Below the pieces are notes generated by a model. The model saw only the letters and a list, made by a program, of their open reading frames with translations. It was not told the DNA's origin and did not search any database. From JAEUMD01 sp050246945 (GTDB lineage: Bacteria; Pseudomonadota; Alphaproteobacteria; Rhizobiales; Hyphomicrobiaceae), in contig JBFWVC010000014.1 in NCBI GenBank assembly GCA_050246945.1, positions 62,001 to 126,000 on the forward strand: DNA of 64,000 nt, read 5' to 3'. The first letter of the stretch is position 1. Each line of letters begins with the position of its first letter. Shown here one piece after another: positions 41,442-50,594 of the stretch. A program made the position numbers and the translations under genes.

Positions 41442-43649
41442 TCAATTACCGCTTGCGGCAGGCGTCGGGGTTGACTGCCAGCCGCTGGTCGCTGGGGGCT
41501 TTGATTTGGCGGCGTTTGCTTTCGCATCGCGCGGGAAGAACACGGCGCTGGGGCGTCCGGGCTTCTGGTACGCCCGCCAACCACTGCCGGGCTTCTCGCC
41601 AGCGACCTGGGGCGCTGCGGAGTTGTCAGTGTTGATGATGCTTTCGCCCGTCGTCAAGTCGATGACCAGACGCGTTCCCTTGACGACGTTGCGGCCCTGC
41701 GACAACACGACGGCTCCGCCTAGGGTCACAGTGTTGGCTGCGACGTCGAAGTCGGCCCAGTCGCCGGTTGCGTTCTGTCCGTTGCGCGACGTGACCACGA
41801 CCTTGCCGCGCGCCTGGAGTCGCGTCAGTCGCGCGGCGGGCTGTGCGGCCTGCTCGGCTGCTGCTGCGTCACGGCTTGCGCCGGCAACACGGCCAATGCC
41901 TGCCGACCCCGAATAGATTGCATTGAGAACCGAGGTGCGGAAGCTGAAGGCGCCCTGCTGAGCTTCCACATCGCCACGGAAGACGGCGAGATTCTTCTGC
42001 TCGAAAACCTCGAGCATGCCAGCTGTGATATCGACAGGTGCGCTCGGGTCGGTGCGGAAACTTCCCATCAGGCTCGCGCCGGGTGCGCCAGCAGGTGTGG
42101 AGGTCGGTTGCGCCGGCTTGGCGCCATTCTGAACGAAGTGGGCGGAGATACGTCCCGGACCCGCGCCCGACATGGGGGGCGACGTCAGCTCGGTGCGGCC
42201 TGCATTCTGGTCGATGTGGAGACGCCTGCCACGCAGCTCGTTCTTGGCCTGTATGAGTATGACGTCGCCCGTCATGAGCGCCGTATTGTTCTTATTGTCG
42301 AACTCGGCGTGCTGGCTGCTGGCGCGCTGATCGGCCCCCTGAAGGATGACGACGTCGCCGTCGATGTGGGCGATGCCGGCTGGATCGTCGAAGCCGGCGG
42401 TCTGGCCTGTGATGCGCGTATCCGGTGCCCGCGTGATTACGACGCCGCCTGTCAACGTCGCGCGCTGCGTGGCTGCATCGAATGCGGCGCCGGTGCTGGT
42501 TATGTGCGTGGCCGGGGCACTTGTGATCGCGACGGGGTTGGCGGCTACGATCGATTTGATCTTGGCACCTTGGCCCGGTTGCGCTTCGGCGGCAGGGGGG
42601 GCTGGGGGATTTGCTGGTGGCGCATCCGCGTCGGCTGCCCCGGTCAGGCCTGCGGAAGGAGCGCTGTCATAGGCGACGCGCAGCTCCGGCGTCGTCATGC
42701 TTGTGTCGCCCTGCTTGGCGCGCACCTTGCCAACAAAGATGGCGGTCTTCTTGATGTCGTCAATCTCGAGGCGGTCCGAGGTGATCTCAATCGGCCCTTT
42801 GCCTCCGGTAAACATGCGGGTAAGCGCAGTCGAGGCTGTGTCGGTTTGGGAGGCTGCGGGAGGTGTTTGAGTTGCAACGCCGGACGCGGCGTTGGCAGCC
42901 GAGGGTGCGGCGGCAGAGTCCGGCGCTGCCTTCGCACTGGCGATTGCCTCGCCGGCCTCACCAGCCTTTGCGGGCGGGGAGAGGATCGCCACGACGTTGC
43001 CGGTGACGACGATTTCCTTGGTCTTCTGCATGATCCGCAATTGCTGCCCCGTGATCTTGGCCTGCGGATTGCCGAACTCGACCGATTGATCGGATGTTAT
43101 GAGCCCTGTGCGGCTCTCGAAGCGCAACTGCTCCATGTGTGCCCAGCCGCCGCGGTCCGTTTTCAGCTTGACCTCGCGTTGCAGCAGTACGCTCTCGTTG
43201 GACGAGTCGAAGACGCCGTCCGCGGCGGTCAACGACATCCTGGCGCCGTCCTTCTGGGTGAGGTCGCCGGTCACTGCATTCAGACGAATAAGATTGGTAT
43301 CGCTTGCATCGGGCGTGGCGGATTGGGCTGCGACCACGTATGCGCCGCCATCCTTGGTAAAGCCGCGATAGCGCGGATTCTTCATCGTCAGGTTGGACGG
43401 TATGATCTTGGGTATCGCCGTGCGTGCGATCTGCATTCCAATATTCGAAGCACCGATCAACGTTGCCGCGTAATAGGCGGCGATAGCGAGGGCACCCGCC
43501 GGTAGCGCGATGCGCAGGACGCGTACCAGCCTGGAGTGGCGTCGGGCGCGGCGGATCCGAGCCGTGCGCATACCACCGTCGCCTTCGCCGGCACGGCGGG
43601 CATGATCACGGCGCCGGGTTGGGCCGTCGAGGTCAGTCAAGATCGCCAT
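41442..43649 (-). CDS. lptCA: LptC-LptA fusion protein (LPS transport bridge)
   Basis: The 735-residue frame contains an LptC-like part (about residues 40-228: one transmembrane anchor, then a periplasmic beta-jellyroll with LNAVTGDL and DRGGWAHMEQLRFES), an Ala/Pro linker, and OstA/LptA-like modules. One LptA-like start is at about 285-335 (GPIEITSDRLEIDD), further repeats follow at about 370-500, and a classic LptA segment at about 545-680 (PVDITAGMLEVFEQKNLAVFRGDVEAQQG, TRLVIDLTTGESI). Alphaproteobacteria usually keep lptC and lptA as two genes of about 200-230 codons each. It sits between rnd and lptB, where both are expected. The open frame shows no break. Confidence 0.85.
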   Translation of the reverse strand: MAILTDLDGPTRRRDHARRAGEGDGGMRTARIRRARRHSRLVRVLRIALPAGALAIAAYYAATLIGASNIGMQIARTAIPKIIPSNLTMKNPRYRGFTKDGGAYVVAAQSATPDASDTNLIRLNAVTGDLTQKDGARMSLTAADGVFDSSNESVLLQREVKLKTDRGGWAHMEQLRFESRTGLITSDQSVEFGNPQAKITGQQLRIMQKTKEIVVTGNVVAILSPPAKAGEAGEAIASAKAAPDSAAAPSAANAASGVATQTPPAASQTDTASTALTRMFTGGKGPIEITSDRLEIDDIKKTAIFVGKVRAKQGDTSMTTPELRVAYDSAPSAGLTGAADADAPPANPPAPPAAEAQPGQGAKIKSIVAANPVAITSAPATHITSTGAAFDAATQRATLTGGVVITRAPDTRITGQTAGFDDPAGIAHIDGDVVILQGADQRASSQHAEFDNKNNTALMTGDVILIQAKNELRGRRLHIDQNAGRTELTSPPMSGAGPGRISAHFVQNGAKPAQPTSTPAGAPGASLMGSFRTDPSAPVDITAGMLEVFEQKNLAVFRGDVEAQQGAFSFRTSVLNAIYSGSAGIGRVAGASRDAAAAEQAAQPAARLTRLQARGKVVVTSRNGQNATGDWADFDVAANTVTLGGAVVLSQGRNVVKGTRLVIDLTTGESIINTDNSAAPQVAGEKPGSGWRAYQKPGRPSAVFFPRDAKANAAKSKPPATSGWQSTPTPAASGN

Positions 43650-43805
43650 GTTGGTCGGAGTGCCGCACCAAGTTCCAGTACCGGATGATTCCCAAACTCA
43701 CTCGCAAATTGGGTGATATTGGGACTTAAGGCAATGCCGGGCAGTCCGCGACGGGGACAGCCCGCGGCGAGGTGTGGCCATATGGCTGCGCGTAAGCGGT
43801 GCCAG

Positions 43806-43905
43806 ACCGTGTTCATGTGTCGCGGAAACACGCACATGATCCAGCCCATTGTTCATTCATGTTTTTTCGCGCTGAACAGGGGCTAACTTCAGCCGAACAT
43901 GCCTT
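43806..43905. repeat. Composite palindromic repeat, copy D
   Basis: Element 1 (about 43806-43843) has GTGTTCATGTG and CACATGATCCAG. Element 2 (about 43855-43905) reads ATTCATGTTTTTTCGCGCTG then AACTTCAGCCGAACATGCC. It ends at the stop codon of rnd on the minus strand (43904-43906). Confidence 0.8.
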
Positions 43906-44524
43906 AATGCGAGAAGATATCCATATCGTCGAAGCCGGCGAGGTCGAGTGCTGCGCGGGTGGGCAGGAAGCGGAATGCCGCATCGGCCAGATGGCGGCGC
44001 CCGTCGCGTTCCAGCATCTCGTCCAGCCGCGCCTTCAGCGCATGCAGATGCAAAACGTCCGAGGCCGCATAGGCCTTCTGCTGATCTGACAGCGTTCTGG
44101 CTGCCCAGTCGGAACTCTGCTGCTGCTTGGACAATTCGATGCCGACCAACTCCGCGACGAGATCCTTGAGGCCGTGGCGGTCGGTATAGGTGCGCACGAG
44201 CTTTGAGGCGATCTTGGTGCAGTAGATGGGTGTGGTGTCGACGCCGAGGTATCTGGACAGCACCGCCACATCGAAACGGGCATAGTGGAAGATCTTGAGC
44301 ACGCCAGGGTTTGCGAGCAGCGCCTTCAGGTTGGGGGCGGCGTAATCGGTACCGTCGAACTGTACGAGGTGGGCGTTGCCGTCGCCAGCGGAGAGCTGGA
44401 CGACGCAGAGGCGGTCGCGGTGGGGCTTAAGGCCGAGCGTCTCGGTGTCGATCGCTATCGAAGGACCGAAGTCCAGGCCAGCGGGAATATCGCCCTTGTG
44501 GAGTGTGATCTTGGCTGTCGACAT
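43904..44524 (-). CDS. rnd: Ribonuclease D-like 3'-5' exonuclease (short form)
   Basis: The protein has 206 residues from the ATG at 44524 (MSTAKITLHKGD). DEDD exonuclease motifs are visible: AIDTETLGL (Exo I), KIFHYARFDVAVL (Exo II) and SDWAARTLSDQQKAYAASDVLHL (Exo III, Y-x-x-x-D). C-terminal HRDC domains of classical RNase D are absent, which is normal for the short alphaproteobacterial form next to lptC. It processes or degrades structured RNA 3' ends. Confidence 0.92.
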   Translation of the reverse strand: MSTAKITLHKGDIPAGLDFGPSIAIDTETLGLKPHRDRLCVVQLSAGDGNAHLVQFDGTDYAAPNLKALLANPGVLKIFHYARFDVAVLSRYLGVDTTPIYCTKIASKLVRTYTDRHGLKDLVAELVGIELSKQQQSSDWAARTLSDQQKAYAASDVLHLHALKARLDEMLERDGRRHLADAAFRFLPTRAALDLAGFDDMDIFSH

Positions 44525-44727
44525 GTCGCTCTCGCTGCGTCTTGGACGGCAACCGCGAGTGCGGGCCGGACCGGGTCCCGTGGTGTAGTGGCTTGGTGCA
44601 GGGGCGTCAATTGCGCGCACCAGGCTCCCTGGCAACGCGGCCGAGCAGATCGGTGCCACAGATTCGCAAAACGCCGAAGATTGCCGGGTGCTTCACCTCA
44701 CCGCCAGGCGCTGAGGCGTTCTCAGTC

Positions 44728-47700
44728 TCAGGACTGACCCGAGCCGCCGCCAGGGCGACGCTGGGGAATGCGCACGATGCGTGGAAACTCGTTGCGTCCC
44801 CGGTCTGTCAGGGCGGCGCGAATGCGCACCCAGTCGCCTGCGTCGGCGAGGTCGGAGTGGCTCATCAACTCGCTGACCTGACGCAGCTGCTCGAGAAGAA
44901 CATGCTCTTCGGGGCGCTGCCCATCGTCGGGGCCGGCGGCAATCTCGAGTTCGTCGATGAGATGGCGGACGAGACCTGTTTCAGGGAACAGCATCAGCGC
45001 GGGCAACGTCTCGACAATGAGGTTTTCACAGGCGTCCAGCACGTTGATCTTGCGTTGGTCGCCGCCCGTTTCCTCCTTCAGTGATACATAGGTCTGGTAG
45101 AGGCTCTTTTCCTGTTGGCTCTGGAAATGGCGGAGCAGATTTTCGAGTTCTGCATTCTGGGCGGCCTGCCGTTTCAGCTCTTTCCAGACACTGACGGCAG
45201 CATCGAGCACACCATCACCTGAGAACCGCACCGTCACTGTATCGGCATGCAGGTCGAGGGCCGCCAACAGCGCGAATTCGTAGCGTGACTTGAGATCCTC
45301 GTATTCCTGCTGTGACAGCGGGGCCTGCGTCAGCTGGCGCTTCGTGTGCGTCGCCTCGAGTTGTGCGCGCTGCGCGTGGCGCCGGGTCGGCGGCTCGACC
45401 TGCGTCAACGATGCATTGAGCGAGCCGCCGTGAAGTGGCGCCTTGGGCGGGCCTTCCAGAGCAGGGGTACTGCCGGGCGGCAGCATCGCTGCGGCTGGCC
45501 GGGGGTTGGCCGCGGAGATGAGCGCAATCGTCTTGTAGAGCTGGCCGTGAACGAAGTAGAGGTCGCCCGGGTCGCTGATGCCGTCGCGCTTGGGCTCGTG
45601 GTGCTGGACGTATTGCAGCGTCGCGCCCGCGTTGAGCACCTTGCGAACGACGGACAACTCTGCGGCAGGCACATCCGAGAGGCGGATCTGCGAGGAGAAG
45701 CCATGCGCCTCGTTGATGGGCGTCATGTTGTTGAGCACGATATCGGCGTTGCGGCCGATCTCGGGCTGGAGTGCGACAGACACGACCTGCTTCAGCTCCG
45801 CCAGCTTCAGGTTTTCCTTGTTCGACTCGAAGGATCGCTTGGCGACAGAGGAGAGGAACTCGAACAGCTCGGGGCGGATCAGGTAGCGCTCGGGGCGGTT
45901 CACGTCGCGATGCACAGCGCCGATCGTGGCGGCGGCGTTCAGCACCTTGACGATACGGTTGCGATTGACCGTCTCGTCGAGCGGGACGATCACTTCCTGG
46001 GTAAAACCGTCAATCGGCGTTATCGGCTGCATGGCGGCAAGAACCGCATCGGAATTTGCGAAGGTGTCCGGCAGCAAAGCATTCTCGATGATGGCCTCGA
46101 GCTGCTGCGCAGAGCGGGCCTTCAGCGTCGGCACGTCGGAGAGCGGGGAGCGCACAGCGTTGGCGCCGAAAAGGCCCGACATGAAAACGAGCGAGTCGAT
46201 CGCGATGGCGATGGTGAGCGCGAGATAGGCGAGGCGGTTGCCATCCTGGAACGCGTTCCAGGTGACGACGAAGCGGTGGGCCTTGTCGTCACGGTTCATG
46301 TCGATACGCGACAGAGAGGCGCCCAGGGCGGTGGAGTCGGCGCTGGTGAGTCCCGAATCCTGAAGGCAGCGCCGGCCGAATTCCAACAGCGCGTCGGTGC
46401 CGCCGCCGGTTGGCAGGTGCTCGCCGCCGGCGCAATTCTTCGCGAACACGTCGAGACCCTCGTTGAGGGCGAAGACGCGGGCGGCGGCCTCGGTCGCCTG
46501 TTTGGGATTGCACTCGATGGCGGCGGCCATGTCGCGAAGGCTATCGACCTTGAGGCCTGCGCCAACCAGTGCTGAGCACTGGGCCTGAATGGCAGCGAGG
46601 CTCGCGCGATCCGGTTTCTGGCGGAAAGCCTGGCGCTCGCGCTCCAGCGCGGCGACACCGGTGGACGGGTCGAAATGGTCGGCGTTCTCGACCGCGTTGC
46701 CGCCCTTGGCAACGTCGATCATCTGCGTCGCGGTCTCGGCCTCGCCTCTCAGGTTGGCGAGGTCGCCGTCGATCTGAGCCAGCTCGGCTTTGATCTGGCC
46801 CAAGCGTTTGTCAATTGTATCGATGCGCGACTGCGGGCCACGAAGGCGCTCATTGGCGACCTGCAATTCGGCGCGGACCTTTTCCTCGTCGGCCTTGGCT
46901 GCCCGCCAGAACTGGCCGCGGCCGACCTTGCCGGAGCCCTCTACGCCTTTTTCCTCGGCCATCACCTTGGCGCGCTGTTCGTCGAGGCGCTTCTCTATCT
47001 CGGCAACGACGCCCTTCTGCGCGCTCGCTTCGGCGACGGCTTCGGGGCGCTGCGCCTGAAGTCTGGAGAGGTCCTCGGTGAGCTGCTGCTTTTTCGTCTG
47101 CAGTCCGGCCTGGCCACCTGTAGCGGTGGCGCGCTGCTCTTCGAGCTTGGCGATGCGGCTTCTCTGCGCCTCGAGTTCCCGCGTGATCTGGGTGCGTATC
47201 TTGTCGGGCGCTTCGCGCGCCAGCGCCTCCACCTTGTCGAGTTCGGCTTCATAGGCAATCCACGCCGGAGCCTGAAACAGCGCGCGAGACTCCTCGATGC
47301 GGCGCCTGGTGGCGTGGGCGCCAATGTCGGATACGATGCGTGCGACTTCGTTGCTGGCGCGGATCTCGGCCGTGCGCTTGCGCTCTTCCGCCGGGAAGAT
47401 GTTCGAGAAGAGACTATCAAAGGAGAAGAACACAGACGTCGCCATGCAGGCGAGGAACATCAGCCATAGCATCGAGTTCTTGATGATGAGGCGGGCGCTC
47501 TGCACGTAGTTGGCGCCGACGTCACTCTTGGTGGCGGCAATGACGAAGGCCAGAACAAGCGCCGTGACGGCACCGAAGAGCGAGAAATTCTTGATGGTGT
47601 GCGCGGTTTCCGAATCGAACCAGTTCGCGGGGCTTGCCGCGTCGGTGCCGGCGCCCTGGCCGAAGTAGAACATGGCAGCGACAAGTGCGAGGACGGAGAA

Positions 47701-48108
47701 CAGTGCGGTGACAATCAGGTCCCAGCCGCCGGTGCCCCCCGAGGCGCGCAGGCTCATGCCGGTGGCGAAGCTTTCACCGATCAGCCATGCCACGATCAGC
47801 ATCACGCCCTGGATGCCGAACGTGATCATCAGCGAGAGCGTCGGCTCGTTGGTGAAATTGCGCATCCCGTCCCAGGTCGTCCAGCCGGAAGCGACCGAGA
47901 GAACGATGCCGGTGGCGGCGAGCAGAGCAAGGCGCCAGTTGGAGAAGATCGTGTCTTCGATGGTGGTGGCGGCGCGTTTCCAGATCCGGCGCACAAACAG
48001 AGCGACCGCGGTAATGAGGCCGACGAACAAAATGGCATTGACGAGCTGCCCCGAAGCCTCGGGGCTCGCGTTCATGAACCAGTCGCGAATGGACGTAGCG
48101 GTGTCCAT
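44728..48108 (-). CDS. Large membrane/coiled-coil protein with internal duplication, unknown function
   Basis: The protein has 1126 residues from the ATG at 48108 (MDTATSIRD), with AGGAGG at good spacing. The N-terminal region (about 20-240) has six hydrophobic helices, followed by a long coiled coil (about 270-480) rich in Glu, Arg and Gln. One more helix lies near 625-650 (LAYLALTIAIAIDSLVF). Two homologous modules then occur in tandem at about 665-755 and 770-865, each with N-x-D-x-VL-x-x-M-x-PI, GF and VLNA-x-AT. A charged C-terminal third follows. I recognise no known family. The layout suggests an inner-membrane protein with a large cytoplasmic scaffold. Thiolase upstream and rnd downstream give no functional clue. 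Confidence 0.8.
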   Translation of the reverse strand: MDTATSIRDWFMNASPEASGQLVNAILFVGLITAVALFVRRIWKRAATTIEDTIFSNWRLALLAATGIVLSVASGWTTWDGMRNFTNEPTLSLMITFGIQGVMLIVAWLIGESFATGMSLRASGGTGGWDLIVTALFSVLALVAAMFYFGQGAGTDAASPANWFDSETAHTIKNFSLFGAVTALVLAFVIAATKSDVGANYVQSARLIIKNSMLWLMFLACMATSVFFSFDSLFSNIFPAEERKRTAEIRASNEVARIVSDIGAHATRRRIEESRALFQAPAWIAYEAELDKVEALAREAPDKIRTQITRELEAQRSRIAKLEEQRATATGGQAGLQTKKQQLTEDLSRLQAQRPEAVAEASAQKGVVAEIEKRLDEQRAKVMAEEKGVEGSGKVGRGQFWRAAKADEEKVRAELQVANERLRGPQSRIDTIDKRLGQIKAELAQIDGDLANLRGEAETATQMIDVAKGGNAVENADHFDPSTGVAALERERQAFRQKPDRASLAAIQAQCSALVGAGLKVDSLRDMAAAIECNPKQATEAAARVFALNEGLDVFAKNCAGGEHLPTGGGTDALLEFGRRCLQDSGLTSADSTALGASLSRIDMNRDDKAHRFVVTWNAFQDGNRLAYLALTIAIAIDSLVFMSGLFGANAVRSPLSDVPTLKARSAQQLEAIIENALLPDTFANSDAVLAAMQPITPIDGFTQEVIVPLDETVNRNRIVKVLNAAATIGAVHRDVNRPERYLIRPELFEFLSSVAKRSFESNKENLKLAELKQVVSVALQPEIGRNADIVLNNMTPINEAHGFSSQIRLSDVPAAELSVVRKVLNAGATLQYVQHHEPKRDGISDPGDLYFVHGQLYKTIALISAANPRPAAAMLPPGSTPALEGPPKAPLHGGSLNASLTQVEPPTRRHAQRAQLEATHTKRQLTQAPLSQQEYEDLKSRYEFALLAALDLHADTVTVRFSGDGVLDAAVSVWKELKRQAAQNAELENLLRHFQSQQEKSLYQTYVSLKEETGGDQRKINVLDACENLIVETLPALMLFPETGLVRHLIDELEIAAGPDDGQRPEEHVLLEQLRQVSELMSHSDLADAGDWVRIRAALTDRGRNEFPRIVRIPQRRPGGGSGQS

Positions 48109-48496
48109 GGGCCAGCCTCCTGGATCGCGCATGTCGAATTGCGTCGATCGACCAAACCATTGTCACGCGGTTTCTCGCGCGGTCTGCTGCTCGGGTTCCC
48201 CAATGCATTCCCGAACACGACAAACGTTCGGTTCGCCCCCGCCGCAGGGCCGGATTGGCAACACCGTGGCGCAAAGGTAACGAGCGATTGCGGCATTGAT
48301 GAGCCAGATATCACATCTGCACGCCTGACCAGCGTTAACATTTTGACATGAACACTGGTCGGATCAACTCAATGTAACGCGATTTGCCGGCGATGCACGC
48401 TGCAACGCTGCAATTTTTCGAACGGCGCCCGATGGGCGCCGGAGCGGGCTGTCGATGGGACCCGGCGAACTGCGCGTTGCGCTGTTCTGCATCTGC
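48109..48496. other. Intergenic region between the thiolase-like gene and the large membrane protein gene
   Basis: 388 bases, with no supported ORF. Near its right end is a GC-rich 8-bp hairpin (48423-48441) past the stop of the thiolase-like gene. The rest must hold the promoter for the large protein. Confidence 0.45.
48423..48441 (-). terminator. Candidate hairpin downstream of the thiolase-like gene
   Basis: CGGCGCCC and GGGCGCCG pair perfectly around a 3-base loop, 56 bases past the thiolase-like stop (48497) on the minus strand. The following transcript has only scattered U residues (UUCGAAAAAUU), so it is not a textbook terminator. Confidence 0.4.
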
Positions 48497-49663
48497 TCAC
48501 ACACGCTCGAATAGTGCGGCCAAGCCCATGCCACCGATTGCGCCCTGGCTGACGAGGCCATACCGGGAAGGCTCGGCGCCGGCGCGGCGGACCAGACTTG
48601 TGAAGAGGCGAGCGACGAGGACGGCACCGGATGCGCCGAACGGGTGGCCGCGCACGATGGCACCGCCGTCTGCGTTGATCTTGGACGGGTCGAGATCGAG
48701 GCTGCGGACAAAGGCGATCGCCTGGGCGGCCGAGCTTTCCGATAGCTCGATGACGCCAATGTCATGTGGATCCAATGCGCCATTGGCCCTGACGAGAAGC
48801 TTGCGAGTGGCGCTGATCGGTGCGGCGGCTTCCTCCGCCGGCGTTGCACCGAGACTGGCGGTTGCGCGAAGCTTCAGAGCGGGCGGGCGGCCCAGGCGTT
48901 GCCAGACCTGTTCGGAAACGACCACGACGGCGGCCGCGCCGTCGTGCATGGCGCTGGTATTGGCGGGCGTCAGAGTGCCTCCTTCCAAAAGGAAGGGTAC
49001 AGCATCAGCTATGTCGTCGGCGTCGGGGATGCCGCCGGAACTCTCGTCTCGGGCCTCTTCCGCATTCGCTCGCAATGGCACGATCTCACCGACGAAACAG
49101 CGTTCTTCGCGCGCTCGGGCGGCCTTGTCGTGCGCCCGCAGCGCCCATTCGTCCTGTTCGGCGCGCGTGATGCCGTAGGCGCGGGCGAGAGCTTCGGAAG
49201 CCTCGAAGGGTTGCGGTTCGTCGGGCGAATCGGTCATGGCCGGCTCGTAGCGCATGAAGTGTGGTGTCTGGTAGAGCGAGCGCGGTCGCATGATCCGCCA
49301 GGGTGCCGTCGACAGGCTGTCGGCACCGCCAGCAACAACAATCTCGGATTCGCCTGAGCGAACTATGCGGTGGGCGGTAACGATCGCTTCCAGTCCAGAT
49401 CCGCACTGGCGGTCGATAGTGGTTGCCGGTACCGTCTCGGCAAGCCCGGCTGCGAGGGCGACGAGACGGGCGGGGTTGGCGCCCTCCGTTGCATTGCCGA
49501 GGACGATTTCTTCGACCTCCGTGGGGCATAGTTGCGCATCAGCCAACGCGGCTGCGATGACCGGTGCTGCCAGTGAATCGATGCGGCGGGTACGGTGCAG
49601 GCCGCCGACGCGGCCGAGCGCGCTGCGCCGTGCCGCAACGATGTAGGCATTGGTTTCGGGCAT
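48497..49663 (-). CDS. Divergent thiolase-family protein lacking canonical catalytic residues
   Basis: The protein has 388 residues from the ATG at 49663 (MPETNAYIVAARRS). It has the thiolase fold and the nucleophile in DRQCGSG (Cys87) and GHPFGASG (His340). The NEAF segment is SESS (Asn lost), and the C-terminal CxG motif is GAIGG (Cys replaced by Gly374). In canonical thiolases that Asn and that Cys complete the catalytic tetrad, so biosynthetic or degradative thiolase activity is doubtful. It differs clearly from the intact phaA at 61619. A role in acyl-CoA binding or a side reaction is inference. No partner gene (hydratase, dehydrogenase) is nearby. Confidence 0.85.
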   Translation of the reverse strand: MPETNAYIVAARRSALGRVGGLHRTRRIDSLAAPVIAAALADAQLCPTEVEEIVLGNATEGANPARLVALAAGLAETVPATTIDRQCGSGLEAIVTAHRIVRSGESEIVVAGGADSLSTAPWRIMRPRSLYQTPHFMRYEPAMTDSPDEPQPFEASEALARAYGITRAEQDEWALRAHDKAARAREERCFVGEIVPLRANAEEARDESSGGIPDADDIADAVPFLLEGGTLTPANTSAMHDGAAAVVVVSEQVWQRLGRPPALKLRATASLGATPAEEAAAPISATRKLLVRANGALDPHDIGVIELSESSAAQAIAFVRSLDLDPSKINADGGAIVRGHPFGASGAVLVARLFTSLVRRAGAEPSRYGLVSQGAIGGMGLAALFERV

Positions 49664-50025
49664 CAACTCACAACGCTCCAAATGCTTGCAGCCGCAATCG
49701 CCATGGCGCGTTCCAACGTGGGCCGGCGCATCATGGCGTCGCAGCGATGTTTCACGCGCTCCAGGAGTGGGGCGGCAAGGCCGGGCCGGCTTGGCTCATC
49801 CAAGGTTGGATGCGATTGGCATGGCAGGGGCCCGGTCGACCCGGGAGCGCGTAGTGCGAATTGGTGCGCACACTGGCCGCTGATTGTGGCAAACGCAGGC
49901 AATTGGGCGGAAAATTCCCTGCAAAGCGCCGGGGCCACACGGAGCCCATGCTGAGGCCCGATGCGGTTTCTTGCCCGTGTGGCTTTTCTTTCGCCAGCGA
50001 ACCAGTGATATAGAGGGATAGTCAA
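49664..50025. other. Divergent promoter region between the thiolase-like gene and zur
   Basis: 362 bases with no supported gene. I looked for a palindromic Zur operator (AT-rich TGATATN-type) and found none that is clear. Confidence 0.4.
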
Positions 50026-50592
50026 GTGGCATGCATCCTTGCCACCAGCTTGAACCCGCCAGATCCCGATCGGATGAGCAAGCCCGCGAACAAGGCCGCC
50101 CACCTTCCCCGCCAGAATGTCTCCGCTGCGCGGCTGGCCGAGGCGGTCGAGAGGGCGCGCACCATTTTTGCCGAGCGAAATCTGCGGTTTACCGATCTGC
50201 GCCAGCAGGTCTTCAGCGAGATTGCTGCTATCAACGGGGCTATCGGAGCCTATGACATCCTCGACCGTCTTTCCGACAAGGGGACGCGACTTGCGCCAAT
50301 CTCAGTCTACCGTTCGATCGACGCGCTTCTCGATGCCGGAGTGATCCATCGGCTGGAAAGCAAAAACGCCTATTTCGCCTGCCGCCGACATGAACACGGC
50401 AAGCAAGGGCGGCCGATCTTCCTATCGTGCGAGCGCTGCGGCAGCGTTACGGAGGCTGAGGCGCAGGGCGTGTTCGACCTCATAAACCAGGTTGCGCGCG
50501 GGCAGGACTTTGAGGCCAAGGTCAAGTTCGTTGAGGTCTCGGGCATTTGTGGGCGCTGTGCGGGCGGCTCGCCTCGTGGCGGAGCAAGCTAG
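50026..50592 (+). CDS. zur: Fur-family regulator, probable Zur
   Basis: The protein has 188 residues if translation starts at the GTG at 50026 (GAGGG 8 bases upstream); an ATG at 50074 (MSKPANKA) is an alternative with a poorer binding site. Fur-family features are the winged-helix segment FTDLRQQVFSEIAAINGAIGAYDILDRL, YRSIDALLDAGVIHRLESKNAYFAC, and CERC and CGRC pairs for structural zinc. Genes znuC and znuB follow directly, which supports Zur (zinc uptake repressor) over Fur. It would repress zinc import when zinc is plentiful. Confidence 0.9.
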   Translation: MACILATSLNPPDPDRMSKPANKAAHLPRQNVSAARLAEAVERARTIFAERNLRFTDLRQQVFSEIAAINGAIGAYDILDRLSDKGTRLAPISVYRSIDALLDAGVIHRLESKNAYFACRRHEHGKQGRPIFLSCERCGSVTEAEAQGVFDLINQVARGQDFEAKVKFVEVSGICGRCAGGSPRGGAS

Positions 50593-50594
50593 CG

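Noticed and set aside
42108..43505. 465-codon plus-strand ORF opposite the lptC-lptA fusion
   Set aside because: It is the antisense of a well-supported gene. Low-complexity, Arg/Gly/Asp-rich product, no family match. High GC produces such frames.
45346..46575. 409-codon plus-strand ORF opposite the large membrane protein
   Set aside because: Same reason: an Arg/Glu/Gly-rich shadow frame; the minus-strand protein has helices, a coiled coil and a good ribosome binding site.
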